A stretch of DNA of 64,000 bases. Origin: Agrostemma githago. Its lineage: Eukaryota > Streptophyta > Magnoliopsida > Caryophyllales > Caryophyllaceae. The translations under genes and the position numbers were made by a program. Shown piece by piece: positions 45,073-56,547 of the stretch. The notes below the pieces were generated by a model that was not told where the DNA came from, made no database searches, and saw only the letters and a list, made by a program, of their open reading frames with translations. How positions within the stretch are numbered: position 1 is the first letter of the stretch; every line of letters starts with the position of its first letter. The stretch lies in the NCBI GenBank assembly GCA_958450325.1, contig OY288249.1:68636166-68700165 (forward strand), given 5' to 3'.

Positions 45073-48000
45073 ATAACTCGTTGGTGTCCGCGTCGTCTCA
45101 CTTCTTCCAACCCAGCTCGAATTGCCTCCGCCTCATCCTCGCTCGCTCGCCTCCAACTCGCCTCTATAACGCCAACTCCCTGCCCACAGCATGACCCCCC
45201 CCCCCCCCCCCGCGTTCCGTGCAATGACCCCAATACTCCTTCCACCCCCATAGATTCCCGCGTCACAATTTATTTTGATACACCCATGTGCCGGAGCTTG
45301 CCAATGCCTCCCAATCTCCTCCCTTCCCCCGCTAATTGTTCCACGACCTACATGACCCCCTTCGCTCGCGCTATCAAGCTCCGCCTCCAGGTCCGTGACA
45401 CGGGAAATCACCCTTCCCACATCGATCCTACTCCCATTGAACACCAATTTATTCCTGGCCTCCCAAATCGCCCAACACCCCATCATAAATTTCCCTCTCT
45501 CGCCTTCCCCCATCTCCCTCCACACATCCTCCACCCACTCCCTCACCCTCTCATGCCCATACTCCTTTCTAATCTCCACCCCCAACCCATCCCAAACCCC
45601 TACCCCCCCACCCACACCCCTTAACAAGATGGAGACAAGTCTCCAACTCGCCAAGACAAATAGGACACGAACCATCTAAATTCGGTATTCGATTGAAAAT
45701 ATTACCTTTGGTAGGTAAGGCATCCATGCATAACTGCCAAAAGAAGACTTTAACCCGAGGTAACACCTTAGCCTTCCAAATCCGATTCCAAAGCCTCCTC
45801 TCGTTAGCAACATCCGACGGCCCTGCTTCACCCATATCCTGACCATAGAGTAACCGATAAGCTGATTTAACAGAGAAATTCCCATCCTTTTCCGGTTCCC
45901 AAAACCAAACATCCTCCGATTGCCTCGAACCCAACCTCATCCCGACTATCATTTCTTGTTCGAATGGCAGGAACAAATTACGAACCTTACCCATGTCCCA
46001 CGTTCCATGGTTCCTGATGAGTTCCGCCACCACCATGTTCTCCTCCACCTGCGGTCTAGGCGAATTGACGAACCCAGTCGAAGTGTTACGCAACCAGAGA
46101 CTGCCCCACACCCGTGTGCTTTCACCATTGCCAATCCGTCTTCTCAGCCCCCTCTTTAGGCACTCCTTTGCTTCCCAAATGCCTTTCAAAGTATAACTTG
46201 GATTTGAGCCCAATTGGGACTGAAGAAACGACCCATTTCTATAGTATTTCGCACGGAGAACCCGATTTACCAGACTTCCCGGTTCCGTTGTAAGCCGCCA
46301 GCCATGTTTTGCAAGTAAGGCCATATTGAAGGCATGAGAATCCCGAAACCCCATACCGCCTAACGTCTTTGGTTTACACAACCTCGACCAGGCCACTCAT
46401 GCCATCCTCCTCTTCCCGGAATTTGAACCCCACCAGAACCCGGATATAATAGATCGAATCTCCTCACAAAAACTTATTGGGAGTTTAAAAACACTCATAA
46501 CATAGGTAGAAATCGATTGGGCCACCGCCTTTATCATCACTTCTCTACCCGCCTTCGATAAGAGCATCCCCTTCCATCCCTTAAGTTTTCGTAGTAGCTT
46601 TTCCTTTAACATCCTTGTTAGCTCCCGTTTGGATCGGCCTAGCACCGTAGGTAAACCGAGATATTTCCCCGGGGTCGTCACTGATCTTACCCCAAGTACA
46701 CGAGCCACCTCCTCACGTCGCATTTGTCCAGAACAATGGCTAAATGAGACCGTCGTTTTATCAAAATTCACGAGTTGACCCGACGCTGCTTCATACTGAC
46801 CCAGTATCTCCTTTAAAATTTTAGCCTCCCTAGTACTCGCCCGACAGAAGACCAAACTGTCATCGGCGAAAAATAGGTGTGATATGCTCGGAGCCTCATG
46901 TGCAACTCGCAGCCCGTGGAGGGTTTTCCTTTCGATTGCCCTTGTTATCTGACTAGATAAAACTTCAGCACACAATATAAACAGATATGGAGACAACGGG
47001 TCTCCTTGTCGAAGACCACGCTGCGGCCGGAAAACACGGGACAGCTGCCCATTGACCAAAATCTCAAAATTAACCGTAGTTACACAATGCATAACACGAT
47101 CAACCAAACTCCTATCGAAGCCCATCACCCTAAGCACCCTCTCTAAAAATACCCATTCAACTCGATCATAGGCCTTCGCCATATCGAGCTTAACGGCCAT
47201 GAACCCATCACCCGTACGCATATTCTTCATATGATGGAAAGCTTCGAAAGCAACCAGCACATTATCCGTGATCTGTCTTCCCGGAGTAAAAGCACTCTGA
47301 TTCTTCGTAATTACCCTCCCTTGGATACCAGTTTATAGATCACATTACAAAGGCTAATCGGACGGAATTCCCTCATATGACACGGGTCTTTGACCTTTGG
47401 TATAAGCACAATAAAGGTATTATTGCTTCCTCGGGGTAAAGGGCCCCCCTAAGAACCTCCAATACCTTCCTAGTAACAAACGGTCCGACAATATGCCAAT
47501 AGGTTTGATAAAATAGAGCATTCATATCATCGGGGCCGGGCGCTTTGGTTGGGTGCATTTGCTCGAGAGCCATCCACACCTCATGCTCAGTATAGTCACT
47601 AGTTAAGCAAGCATTCATATCTGGCGTCACACGTCTCTCGTCTCTCGATCCCCACCAGGAGAATCCCTCGGATTCTGGGATTCAAATAGAGTCCCGAAAT
47701 AACTCCTAGCAATAGTCTCAAGTTGTTCTTGTTCACGCCATTCAACCCCGTCATCATCAACTAGTCTTGTTATCTTATTATTTTGTCTTCTAATCGATGC
47801 TTTCTTATGAAAAAATCTTGTATTCCGATCGCCCTCCCGTAGCCAACTTGCCTTGGATCGTTGCATCCAAAACAATTCTTTACTCCTCATAAGACCAGCA
47901 AGCTCCTTCACTACCCGTCTTCTCTCCGTCACATTTCGCCTACTCCTCTCCTCTCCCTCCAAAATCTCCAACCTCCTACGCTTTTTGTTGATTTCACGTA

Positions 48001-48874
48001 GAACCTTTCCAATACTTACACCCTTCCATTTCATCAACTCCTCCCCGTAGGCCTTCAGCCTATCCATCATCTCCTCCTCTCCACCATCCCAAGCATTCTT
48101 AATGGCCTCCTCACAACCCTCCTCACCCACCCACATTTGTTCAAACCGAAATAACTTCTTTAAGCTACCCACACCCCTTCTCATCTCAATATGTAAGATA
48201 ATCGGAGCATGGTCCGACCACTCCCGAGTCAGATGTACTAGCTTCGCTCTCGGGAAAAGATCAAACCAAGCCTCATTACCAAACGCCCTATCGATTCGAC
48301 TTTGTCGATTCATCTCCTCAGCCTGACCATTGTCAAACGTGAACTCGTAACCCTCATAACTTACATCCCGCAGCCCGCACTCGTCAACCACTTCTCTGAA
48401 CCTATCCATTTGCCACTGAGCTCTAGTTCCCCCTTTCATCTCCGACTTGAATAGTATCTCATTAAAATCACTCATACACACCCACGGTCCCTCAAACCCA
48501 TCATACAACGTCCGAAGTAATTCCCAAGAGAGATGTCTATCACCCACAGATGGCCACCCATAAAACCCTGTAACCCTCCACTCATGCCCTCCCAACTGGA
48601 CGTCGAAGTCCATATGATGGACAGACGACGACCTCAAAGTACATTGGACCTCTTTCCTCCACAAAAAAGCAAGACCCCCCGACCTACCCATGCTATCCAC
48701 AGCCAAACTTTCGTAATCAGTGAATTGTGCACATACACCCCCAAACTCCATACTGCTAAGCTTCGTCTCGCAAAGAAAAACTATAGCAGGGGCAGCCTTC
48801 CGAAGAAGGTTTCGTAACCCGCCTACTGCAGTGGAGTTGCCCAGCCCCCTGCAGTTAAGGCTAAAAAGACTCAT
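45073..48874 (-). pseudogene. LINE ORF2: endonuclease, reverse transcriptase, zf-RVT, RNase H (5' part)
   Basis: Starts MSLFSLNCRGLGN at 48874; its ATG overlaps the ORF1 stop as ATGA. The AP-type endonuclease runs to about 48200 (LCETKLSS, GFYGWPS, DFNEILF, SRIDRAF, SDHAPIIL). RT follows with PTKAPGPDDMNALFYQ, KLDMAKAYDRVEW, LRQGDPLSPYLFILCAE and SHLFFADDSLVF, so the catalytic FADD remains. Then WSRLCKPKTLGGMGFRD, the zf-RVT domain (FSVKSAYRLL, WKAKVLPRVKVFFWQ, CPICLGELETCLHLV) and the first half of RNase H (CIKINCDAGIY). Lesions: frameshift near 47630; frameshift near 47430; loss of about 15 codons near 47320 between KLVSK and RVITKNQSAF; stop near 46397; frameshift near 45600; shift at a poly-C run near 45195-45212. 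The C-terminus is at 18138-18405. Confidence 0.9.
45195..45212. repeat. Poly-C run in LINE RNase H
   Basis: About 18 consecutive C on the plus strand (Gly codons on the LINE strand), just where the reading frame changes. Replication slippage is the likely cause. Confidence 0.7.
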
Positions 48875-50226
48875 TGGGCCCAGCGGAGCTGAGAGTCCTC
48901 AGCCTCCGCCTCAGGTGAACCTACACCCATATTACGTTTTAGTCTCTTCCCGTCATCCATGCCTTCGTCATCCTCCTCACCTCTATCTCTCTTCCCTAAT
49001 GGCGCTGCCAACACACCCATGCTACCACTTCCCTCGCGGACCAACCGTTTCCATCTTCCTCCCTGCCCTCGATACCCAGCCCCCACTTCCGTCCCATCAC
49101 TTCTAACAGTATCCCTCCCTTGGCCCACATTCACCACCCCTTCCCCCTGATCCTTAGTCCTAGGTGAAATGTTAGTAGCACTCCCCACTATGCCACCTGC
49201 CAATAGAAAGCCCACCTCCCTTCCTGCCCCCTGACCTTGTTCCAACTCCCCATGTCTCACATCATCCTCCATCCAATCATTTCCCCCACCCGTCACCATA
49301 TTTTGTTTTGGATCGAGGCAAATATCCTTTGTCTTAGTTCGAGCCCGACGCCCTTTGTTCTTTAAAGCAATATCCTGTAATTTCTCAATAATCTTAGCAA
49401 TAACTTCCTCCTCCCGTTCTAACCGTTCAACTCAACCTCCTCAGCCCGAGTACCTACCATCTGCCCCTTAGTGCCTCCTACGGCCTTTGTAGGCCTCCAT
49501 GGAGACGCCCGGAGCTCCTCCCCATAATTCAGTTCGCCCTCCTCAAATGGCCCTTCGTCACAGTCCTTCTCCCCATGCCCTAGCACCCCACACCCATAAC
49601 AAAACATGGGTAGTCGCTCATACTTCACAGGGAAACTCACACGATTACCCTTAGGCATACGAATGTCGATATGTTTTGTTAACCGAAACCGGACATCATG
49701 GATAAAGCGAATTCTCACCGCTCTATCCACCAACACGTTTGTGCTCTCATCTACCCCCACAAAACCTCCCAATTGACTACAAATATTCCGAATGTTGTCC
49801 ATATTTGAGCGACCCTTAAGGGGTAAATCATAGACGCGCGCCCACATAGGAACATGATAAAGAGGCGTATCAGTAAGCTTACCTTCATCGATAGGTTCGT
49901 TAGAGCACCTTATGAATTGATCTGTCAAAATGCCAAGGCTGGCCATCTATCACTTTCGCCTTGTCCTCCTCGCTTGCAAATCGAAAAATGAATATGCGTT
50001 CTTTGATGTCGATCGCATTCGCGTCAATCGGCGCCTTCGTCAGCCATAACTTTGACATTGTTTCGATCGCTGCCCTAGCATTAACAGCCTTATTCGACCA
50101 CAATTTGCCCAGTAACACGTAAACCTCCTTTTGCACCCCCACAGCGTCCTCATCCTTCCAATCAAAACTCACCTCCTCCCCGATCTTTCCTTTTCCCTTG
50201 TCACTCTATTGTCGTGATGTTGCCAT
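48871..50226 (-). pseudogene. LINE ORF1: DUF4283 and zinc-knuckle nucleic acid-binding protein
   Basis: The ATG at 50226 is followed by a TAG at codon 7; the frame then stays open through the DUF4283 domain (EVYVLLGKLWSNKAVN, WLTKAPIDANAI, FRFASEEDKAKVIDGQPWHFD). One extra base near 49908 shifts it into the next segment (PLYHVPMWARVYDLPLKGRS, VSFPVKYERLPMFCYGCG). The CCHC knuckle is CYGCGVLGHGEKDC. A further shift near 49435 leads to the Gly-rich C-terminal part, which ends in TGA at 48871. It is the RNA-binding partner of ORF2 in plant L1 elements. It is now inactive. Confidence 0.85.
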
Positions 50227-50373
50227 GCTTACGTCGATCTTTGAACAATAAATGTTTATCCCCACACAGATGGGGGCTGAACCACAAATTCTGAATGTGG
50301 ACGGAACCAGGAAACCCTAGACGGAACTCTCACAAGCAAACCCTAGAGAAGACTCAATGACGATGTCAACTTT
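50227..50373 (-). other. 5' UTR of the LINE
   Basis: About 147 bases between the insertion border and ORF1. It would hold the internal promoter, which I cannot identify. Confidence 0.55.
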
Positions 50374-50732
50374 TTACTCATGAACTTTTAATGAAGTATT
50401 TTGTCAAATGTTCTGGTGTACGCTTTATTACCAATGTTAAAAGGTAACCTAAAGATGAGAAAGTGGGAGAGAAAATGATATTTAGAAGAGATGAGTAGGA
50501 TTGTATATTGATTTTTGTTGAATGATAATTGTATATGCAAAATGTATTCATAGACTATAACAATAGTTGTAAGTTGTAACTAATTTCAATTAAAATCTCG
50601 TAAACAATTTTATCACTCCGTAACTAGCTAACTTTTGGATTAGAATTGAATGTGTATAAGAAATGGGAACATTGTTTCGAAATGGAATAGATTGGATACA
50701 AAACGAATAGAGGTAATACATACTTAGATTAG

Positions 50733-50763
<31 letters not shown>

Positions 50764-51075
50764 TACACCCAAGATTAAGAGTGATTAAGAATGGAAGAGT
50801 GATTAGTTGCACAACGCTAATGATGGTGATATCGAGTTGGAAGTTTCTCCCTTTCATATCTCCTCCCACGTGTTCACTCTCCCCATAACACGTGCTCTCT
50901 CTCCCTCCTCCCTCCCTCCCTCCCTCTCTATATGGTCATACTTCTCTTCTCTTCGCCTCCATCTTCTCCCCTTCTTTCCCCCGCTAATCATAATTAATTA
51001 ATTTGTTATTAAACCCCCAATCAAATCAATTCAATTCAAAGCAAATCAAATCAAATCAAATCAAATCAAAATCAA
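50374..51075. other. Right LINE flank and promoter of the TBC gene
   Basis: Starts with the right target-site duplication (50374-50389). It contains an (ACACAT)n array at about 50734-50768, CCTCCCTCCC tracts near 50900, CACGTG (about 50866) and ACACGTG (about 50886) E-box/G-box-like motifs, and CAAAT pentamers at 51042-51074 directly before the ATG. 'Tctatatgg' near 50927 may serve as TATA. Confidence 0.5.
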
Positions 51076-54000
51076 ATGGTTAACGATAATCAAACCCCAA
51101 AGAAAAAGAAGGTTCCAGAATGGCTTAACTCCGCCCTCTGGTCTGCACCTCCACCTCAACCACAACCACCCTCCCCCTCCTCCTCCGCCGATCTCCGCCA
51201 TCCCCCGCACTTCCGCCGCCCCCACTCCGACTCTGACTCTAACGACGACGACCACCCATCTTCCGCCCAGCCTCCTCCGCCTAAACTCGACTCCAACGGC
51301 GTCTCCACTTCCTCTAATTCTGTTTCTACCCCCGCCGCCGCCTCCACCCCCTCCGCCTCCGCCGCCCCGTCCCCCGAAGATATCTCTCGCCATGCTCAGC
51401 TCCTCGTCGAGGTATTCGCCTTTTTCACACTTTCTATTATTCGATTTATTTCTGTATTCTCACGCATTATTGATGATCCCTACAATAACTTGATTCCTGC
51501 TTTTATTCTGTTTTTGCAATGATTTAGTACGCACTTGATTCCAGTTTTCCTCGATATTACTCGTACTAGTATTATGAGTAGGTCTTCCGTGAGACGTTTC
51601 ACAGTAATTGTCATTTGCCGAGTGAGTGACGATCATTGTCAATTGTGAGTGTATGTCGGTAGCTAACTGGAGTTTCTTTAGTTTAGGAGTATTATGAGAC
51701 GGTCCTGTTGCATTTATTTGGGCATTCAATGTAATGACAAGTTCCTACTTTGATTTTCGGGAAAAAAAAGGTGTCCAAAAAAGTGATTAACATGAAGGAA
51801 GTGAGGAGGTTGGCAGCCATGGGTGTTCCTGATGGCCCTGGCATTCGATCCACCGTCTGGAAGGTACTTCTATCAATCTTCTCTATTATCTTCACTTTTG
51901 TCATCTGTAATTGTTTTGGTATTGTGCTCAATGAATTTTAAAATGCAGCTTCTATTAGGGTATTTGCCGAGTGACAGAGCTATGTGGCCTGCAGAATTAG
52001 CTAAGAAGAGGTTGCAGTACAAGCATTTCAAGGATGACCTCTTAATGACGCCGGTACTTATCCTTTCTTCCCTCAATTTGCTATGAAGAGGTGTCAACGA
52101 CTCCAATAGTAAAGAAATGCCATTGCTAACTTGTTGCTCAGTGCTTAGAGTGCTAGGTTGTTGTTCATGATACCTTAGTTTGAAAAGGTGTGAGGCACTA
52201 GTCAAAATGGGGAAGGTAGATTTTCCCTCCAAATATTACCTATGTTAGAGGGGAAATATTTTGTCTTTGAGGAAGGAAAATGGAGCTTCCCCCTCCAAAT
52301 CCCTTAACCCCATTTTGCTAACCAAACAAAGGATTAAAGTTCAGATAACCCCCCGCCCCCAAAAGTAACTACAAAACTCCTTGAGCTTGTACGGTCTGTA
52401 AAGATTTACATGTCCTCAGAAAAAAATCAGGAATTAGCAGATACTAATGGTCAGACAACTTTTTTTTGTTTTCGTATGATATTAGGTCTCATTTTCGTAA
52501 ATGTTTTATAGATTGTAATTGACACGTTGATAGCTTAGCCAGTCATAGAGGTGAAGCTAAAGGGTTGTAAAAATTCTGTATAGAAACTCATGTGTCAAAA
52601 CTTTTTAACTAGTGGTTTACAACGTGTTGCTTATCTCTGTGCTTCTGTAAGAATTTTGGATTTCTGAATGTCTATGTGGCTAGTCAGTCAGAAATTACAA
52701 GGAGGCTAGAGCACTCAGCAACCCTTGATAATGATGTGCTAAAAGGCGATACTCGTTGTTTACTGTCAAGATCTGAAGTAACACGGGACGAACATCCTCT
52801 TAGCCTTGATCAATCCAGTGTTTGGAATATGTTCTTCCAGGTAATCTCTCCAGAAGTTCAGAGTAACTTGTGTATGATCAAATGCGTTTCATTTACAAAA
52901 GTGTGGAATTGCTCTTTGTTTCTTCAAAAAGTTGTTTACACACTTTGTTAGTTTCAATCCTCTACCTAAAAAAGCAGTAGAAAATGGAGCTTTTACCTTA
53001 GATTCCTGACTTATGATTTCTAACATTGATACGTCCGTTGTTTCTGGCACCTACTCCAACTTGCTTAAGAAACTCTTAACAGCCATTTTTAATGGTCTTT
53101 CCCAACTTCCATTTCCGGTGTCAATTTGTGGTTTGGTTATAGTAAGTGGAAGCTTTGGATTTGATGAGAGGAAATATAATTCATGTGCATGGAACTAAAA
53201 GGGTACACTATTATTTTGTTTTCTCACCCTTCAAGATACATTTTAATAGAAACATTTACATATCGAGTATTGCCCTACTTTCTAATTTGCTTACTCATAA
53301 TCTAGTTAGCACGGTCACTCTGACACTCTCCCAATTGGCGTACCCGTACCCGCCACCAGCACACATCGGACACACGATATTTGGACATGTTGGACATGGT
53401 TCATGGTATTTATAGCCGTGTCAAACGCGGTTTTAAATCAAGTAACATTATTTATGGGTTTCCGAACTCTAATGGACATCGTTATGGGTTTATGGTAAAG
53501 TTTTGTGGGAAGTAGATTAAATCAGGGTGATATTTTTCTTTAGAAGCTAAGCTGCTAAGGTCATGTTTGACCTTGATTTCCGCATTAGCTTCAATTTATT
53601 TGTTTTGCGTTGTCATTTGATGTGTCTTGACTTCTTTTGACTTATTCAAGAACTTATCAAATATTCTGAATGAAAATAATATAATAACAACAATTATTAA
53701 GATAGAATATTTTATTACCACCTACATTGTTATTATATTACTAGATATTTGAAGTTTAAGCACTCAAAAAGTCAAAGAAAGACTAAATAATTAACCAAGT
53801 ATTTATTATATTATACTGTATTAAACTATTTGGGTTCGTAAGATTTGATGTTTAAATTTGAGTTTAAAAGACTTTGATTCTTGTTTTGTTATTTTACGAC
53901 ATTGTGATATGTTAAGTCACTAAGATTAGATTTTTTAAGTATAAAGATCTGATTCACAATGTGCAATGGTCCTACTGGATACGATCACTAATTTTTGTAG

Positions 54001-56170
54001 CTTGTGCTTAGGACACAGAGATTATTGAACAAATTGACCGGGATGTTAAACGAACCCACCCAGACATGCACTTCTTCAGTGGAGACACGCCGTTAGCAAA
54101 ATTCAACCAGGTTATATTGATTTCCTTTATGTTGAGTGAGATTCTAGCACTGTCAACTTTGGTCAGTTCCAAAGTTTGGTGCACTAATTTGAACAAACTG
54201 TTTCTTACTACAGGAGTCTATGAGGAGCATATTAATTGTGTTTGCAAAGCTCAATCCAGGAATAAGATATGTGCAAGGAATGAATGAAATATTGGCACCT
54301 CTATTTTATGTTTTCAGAAATGATCCAGACGAACAGAATGTGGTAAGAAAGATGTTTTTTTTTGGATAGTCTTTATTAGTCCGTAAGTTTTTAAGTGGAG
54401 ACGCGGAGTGCTTTTCTAAGTAGATTGTAGCCTTTCATAATCCTTCTCAGTTGCCAGAAAATGGGGAACTGTGTGAGTTAGGAGAATGGAGACCACCATA
54501 TTTATGACAATGTTTGAGTGTTAGCTAAAAAAATTGTCACTTGATAGCGCTTCACTAAATTAGTAGGTTAGCTAACTGAACAATTCTTCTTCACTGGTTT
54601 TGCAGGCTGCTGCTGAGGCAGACACATTCTTCTGTTTTGTCGAATTACTAAGTGGATTTAGAGATAATTTCTGTCAGCAGCTAGATAATAGCGTTGTTGG
54701 AATCCGTTCCACAATTACGAAGTTGTCTGTACTTTTAAAGGAGCATGATGAGGAGCTTTGGCGTCATTTGGAGGTCACATGCAAAGTAAATGCTTTTTCT
54801 CTGGATGGTATCTTTGGTGGTTTTAAATTGAGTACCATCTTTCCCGATTCTGTCCTAGTATTTCCATTGTTATTTTAATTTCCATTCGCCCCTTTACTTC
54901 ATGGTAATCTTGTATTCTCGTGCTGCAATGTTAGCATGGTTGATCAGTTTGTAGATTATGGAACTGATGTATACGATGGGCTATATACTGTTGTGTGGAA
55001 TGACTGTCTGATTATTTTCAAGTTATTGACTAGTTTCTTATACTCAACTTAAGGCTTCCCTGCTTTTTCCTCCAAGTTACACATGTTTGATCAAAAGTGT
55101 AGGATACCAGTCAAGACACATGTGTGTTACAATTTGAATGCCGAACCTTTGAATCTCAGGAGTTGTGGGGTTCATCTTTCTGACGACTACTTTTTGTTGT
55201 CAGGTTAATCCCCAATTTTATGCATTTAGATGGATTACTCTTCTTTTGACTCAAGAATTCAGCTTCTCAGATAGCTTACATATATGGGATACTTTGTTAA
55301 GTGATCCTGAAGGGCTTCAGGTAGGTGTTTTTATCATTTAATCGCAGTGCTTCTCTGTTTTAGTGTTGGCTTTGCTTTCCTTATACATTGCTCTTTGAGA
55401 TTGATTTTGCTCCTGCAAACCAGATGTGTATGTACGACCACCCTATAAAAACTACGGAGTATTTTTCTTCAAAAAACTACGGAGTAGTCGTTTATTAATG
55501 ATGTCGACTATGTCAATTTTTTTCCTATTTTGATTAAACAGATAGAATCTGCAAAATCATAGTATGAAAATAATTCCACTGACAAATTAACAAAATCCAA
55601 TAGAAAGAATTTGCAAAAATCATAGTATGAAGTTTCTTATAATTTCTTGCGAAAGTGGTAATTAGAAATACCTTTCCCTTTCTTACTTATACAAGAATTC
55701 AGAAATTAGATTACAAAAATATCTATATACATGCAGTCTATGCTTCTTTGAAGTGCAAAGTACAAATATTGATATTTCTAATACTGAGTATGACTTAAAC
55801 TTTTGTCCCGTGTCAAATCCAGAAGGTATTTCTGAAACTACATAACTACATTTTGAGAAGTTGTGGTTAAAACATAAAGTTGAGTCCTCATATCGGATGG
55901 GGTTAATAAAGTTAGTAGAGGGCAGTCGTGTCGGTTATTCAGAGTTTTAGGTGGCTATGTAATATTCTTGGAAGAACATTGAGGGAGTTTTGTGGACGCT
56001 TGCAGGAAACATTGCTAAGAGTATGCTGTGCAATGCTTATTCTTGTTCGAAGACGGTTGCTGGCAGGTGATTTCACATCCAATCTCAAGTTGTTGCAACA
56101 TTATCCCTCCACAAATATAAATCACCTTCTGTATGTTGCAAACAAGTTGAGGGCTCTTCCTAGTAGCTAG
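51076..56170 (+). CDS. TBC1D13-like Rab GTPase-activating protein
   Basis: Model: join(51076..51411, 51771..51863, 51949..52053, 52688..52840, 54012..54110, 54214..54342, 54606..54785, 55204..55320, 56006..56170), 458 residues, all introns phase 0. TBC proteins switch off Rab GTPases on endomembranes. The first 112 residues are a Pro/Ser-rich variable head (KKKKVPEWLNSALW). The TBC domain spans about 120-430: RLAAMGVPDGPGIRSTVWK, LLGYLPSDRAMW, the arginine finger IDRDVKR (R243), HFFSG, the glutamine finger YVQ (Q283) in IRYVQGMNEILAPLFYV, EADTFFCFVELL, FYAFRWITLLLTQEF and LHIWDTLLSD. Both catalytic fingers are present, so activity is expected. The acceptor of exon 2 (GAAAAAAAAG) is purine-rich and unusual, so that border is less certain. 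Closest named relatives are TBC1D13 and plant orthologues. Confidence 0.9.
52841..54011 (+). other. Long intron 4 of the TBC gene
   Basis: 1171 bp of AT-rich sequence with a more GC-rich patch at about 53310-53400 (CGTACCCGTACCCGCC, ACACATCGGACACACG) that looks like a degraded repeat. No ORF of note. Confidence 0.45.
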
Positions 56171-56547
56171 TTTCTATCTACACATTACTTTCACCTCCAG
56201 ATTTTTTTTCTTATTATTTTCTTTTTGCTTGTAAATGTGAGGTTGAAGCTTGAAATGCATTGGTTTGATGTCACCTCTTGTTTTTATTGTGCTATAAATG
56301 TCAAATTCAATATTTTTGACGATCTATAAGAGAAAATATGTATCCACATGGAATCTCGTTTGATTAATATCAAATGGGGTAATACACCCGTTGTAAATAT
56401 GTGTCTATCGGACAAAAAAGTATCAATAAAATGATAAGTTCCACCGGATAAGCCAGAGTTCAACTGAGCAGTAAATAGTTCCAACAGTAATGAGCCAACG
56501 AGGGATGTGAAAGGGCGAACGGAAATGAACTTGGTGTTGAGATTTTC
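56171..56547. other. Convergent 3' regions of TBC and mTERF genes
   Basis: Short AT-rich space shared by the 3' UTRs of the plus-strand TBC gene and the minus-strand mTERF gene. No other feature is visible. Confidence 0.5.

Larger units (their letters stand above)
18111..50373 (-). mobile_element. Full-length L1-type LINE, split by a nested LTR element
   Basis: Minus-strand non-LTR retrotransposon. Its 5' end is at 50373 and its poly-A tail shows as T bases at 18111-18119. The right flank (50374-50389) repeats the left flank. The sequence of the LINE itself (18111-18405 and 45073-50373) is about 5.6 kb; the rest is the inserted LTR element with its duplicated CCATT. It encodes ORF1 (DUF4283 and zinc knuckle) and ORF2 (endonuclease, reverse transcriptase, zf-RVT, RNase H). 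Several frameshifts and stops make it inactive. It is clearly the oldest of the three nested elements. Confidence 0.88.

Noticed and set aside
45046..45679. Plus-strand proline-rich ORFs at 45046 and 45395
   Set aside because: They are complements of the GC-rich LINE RNase H and zf-RVT coding sequence.
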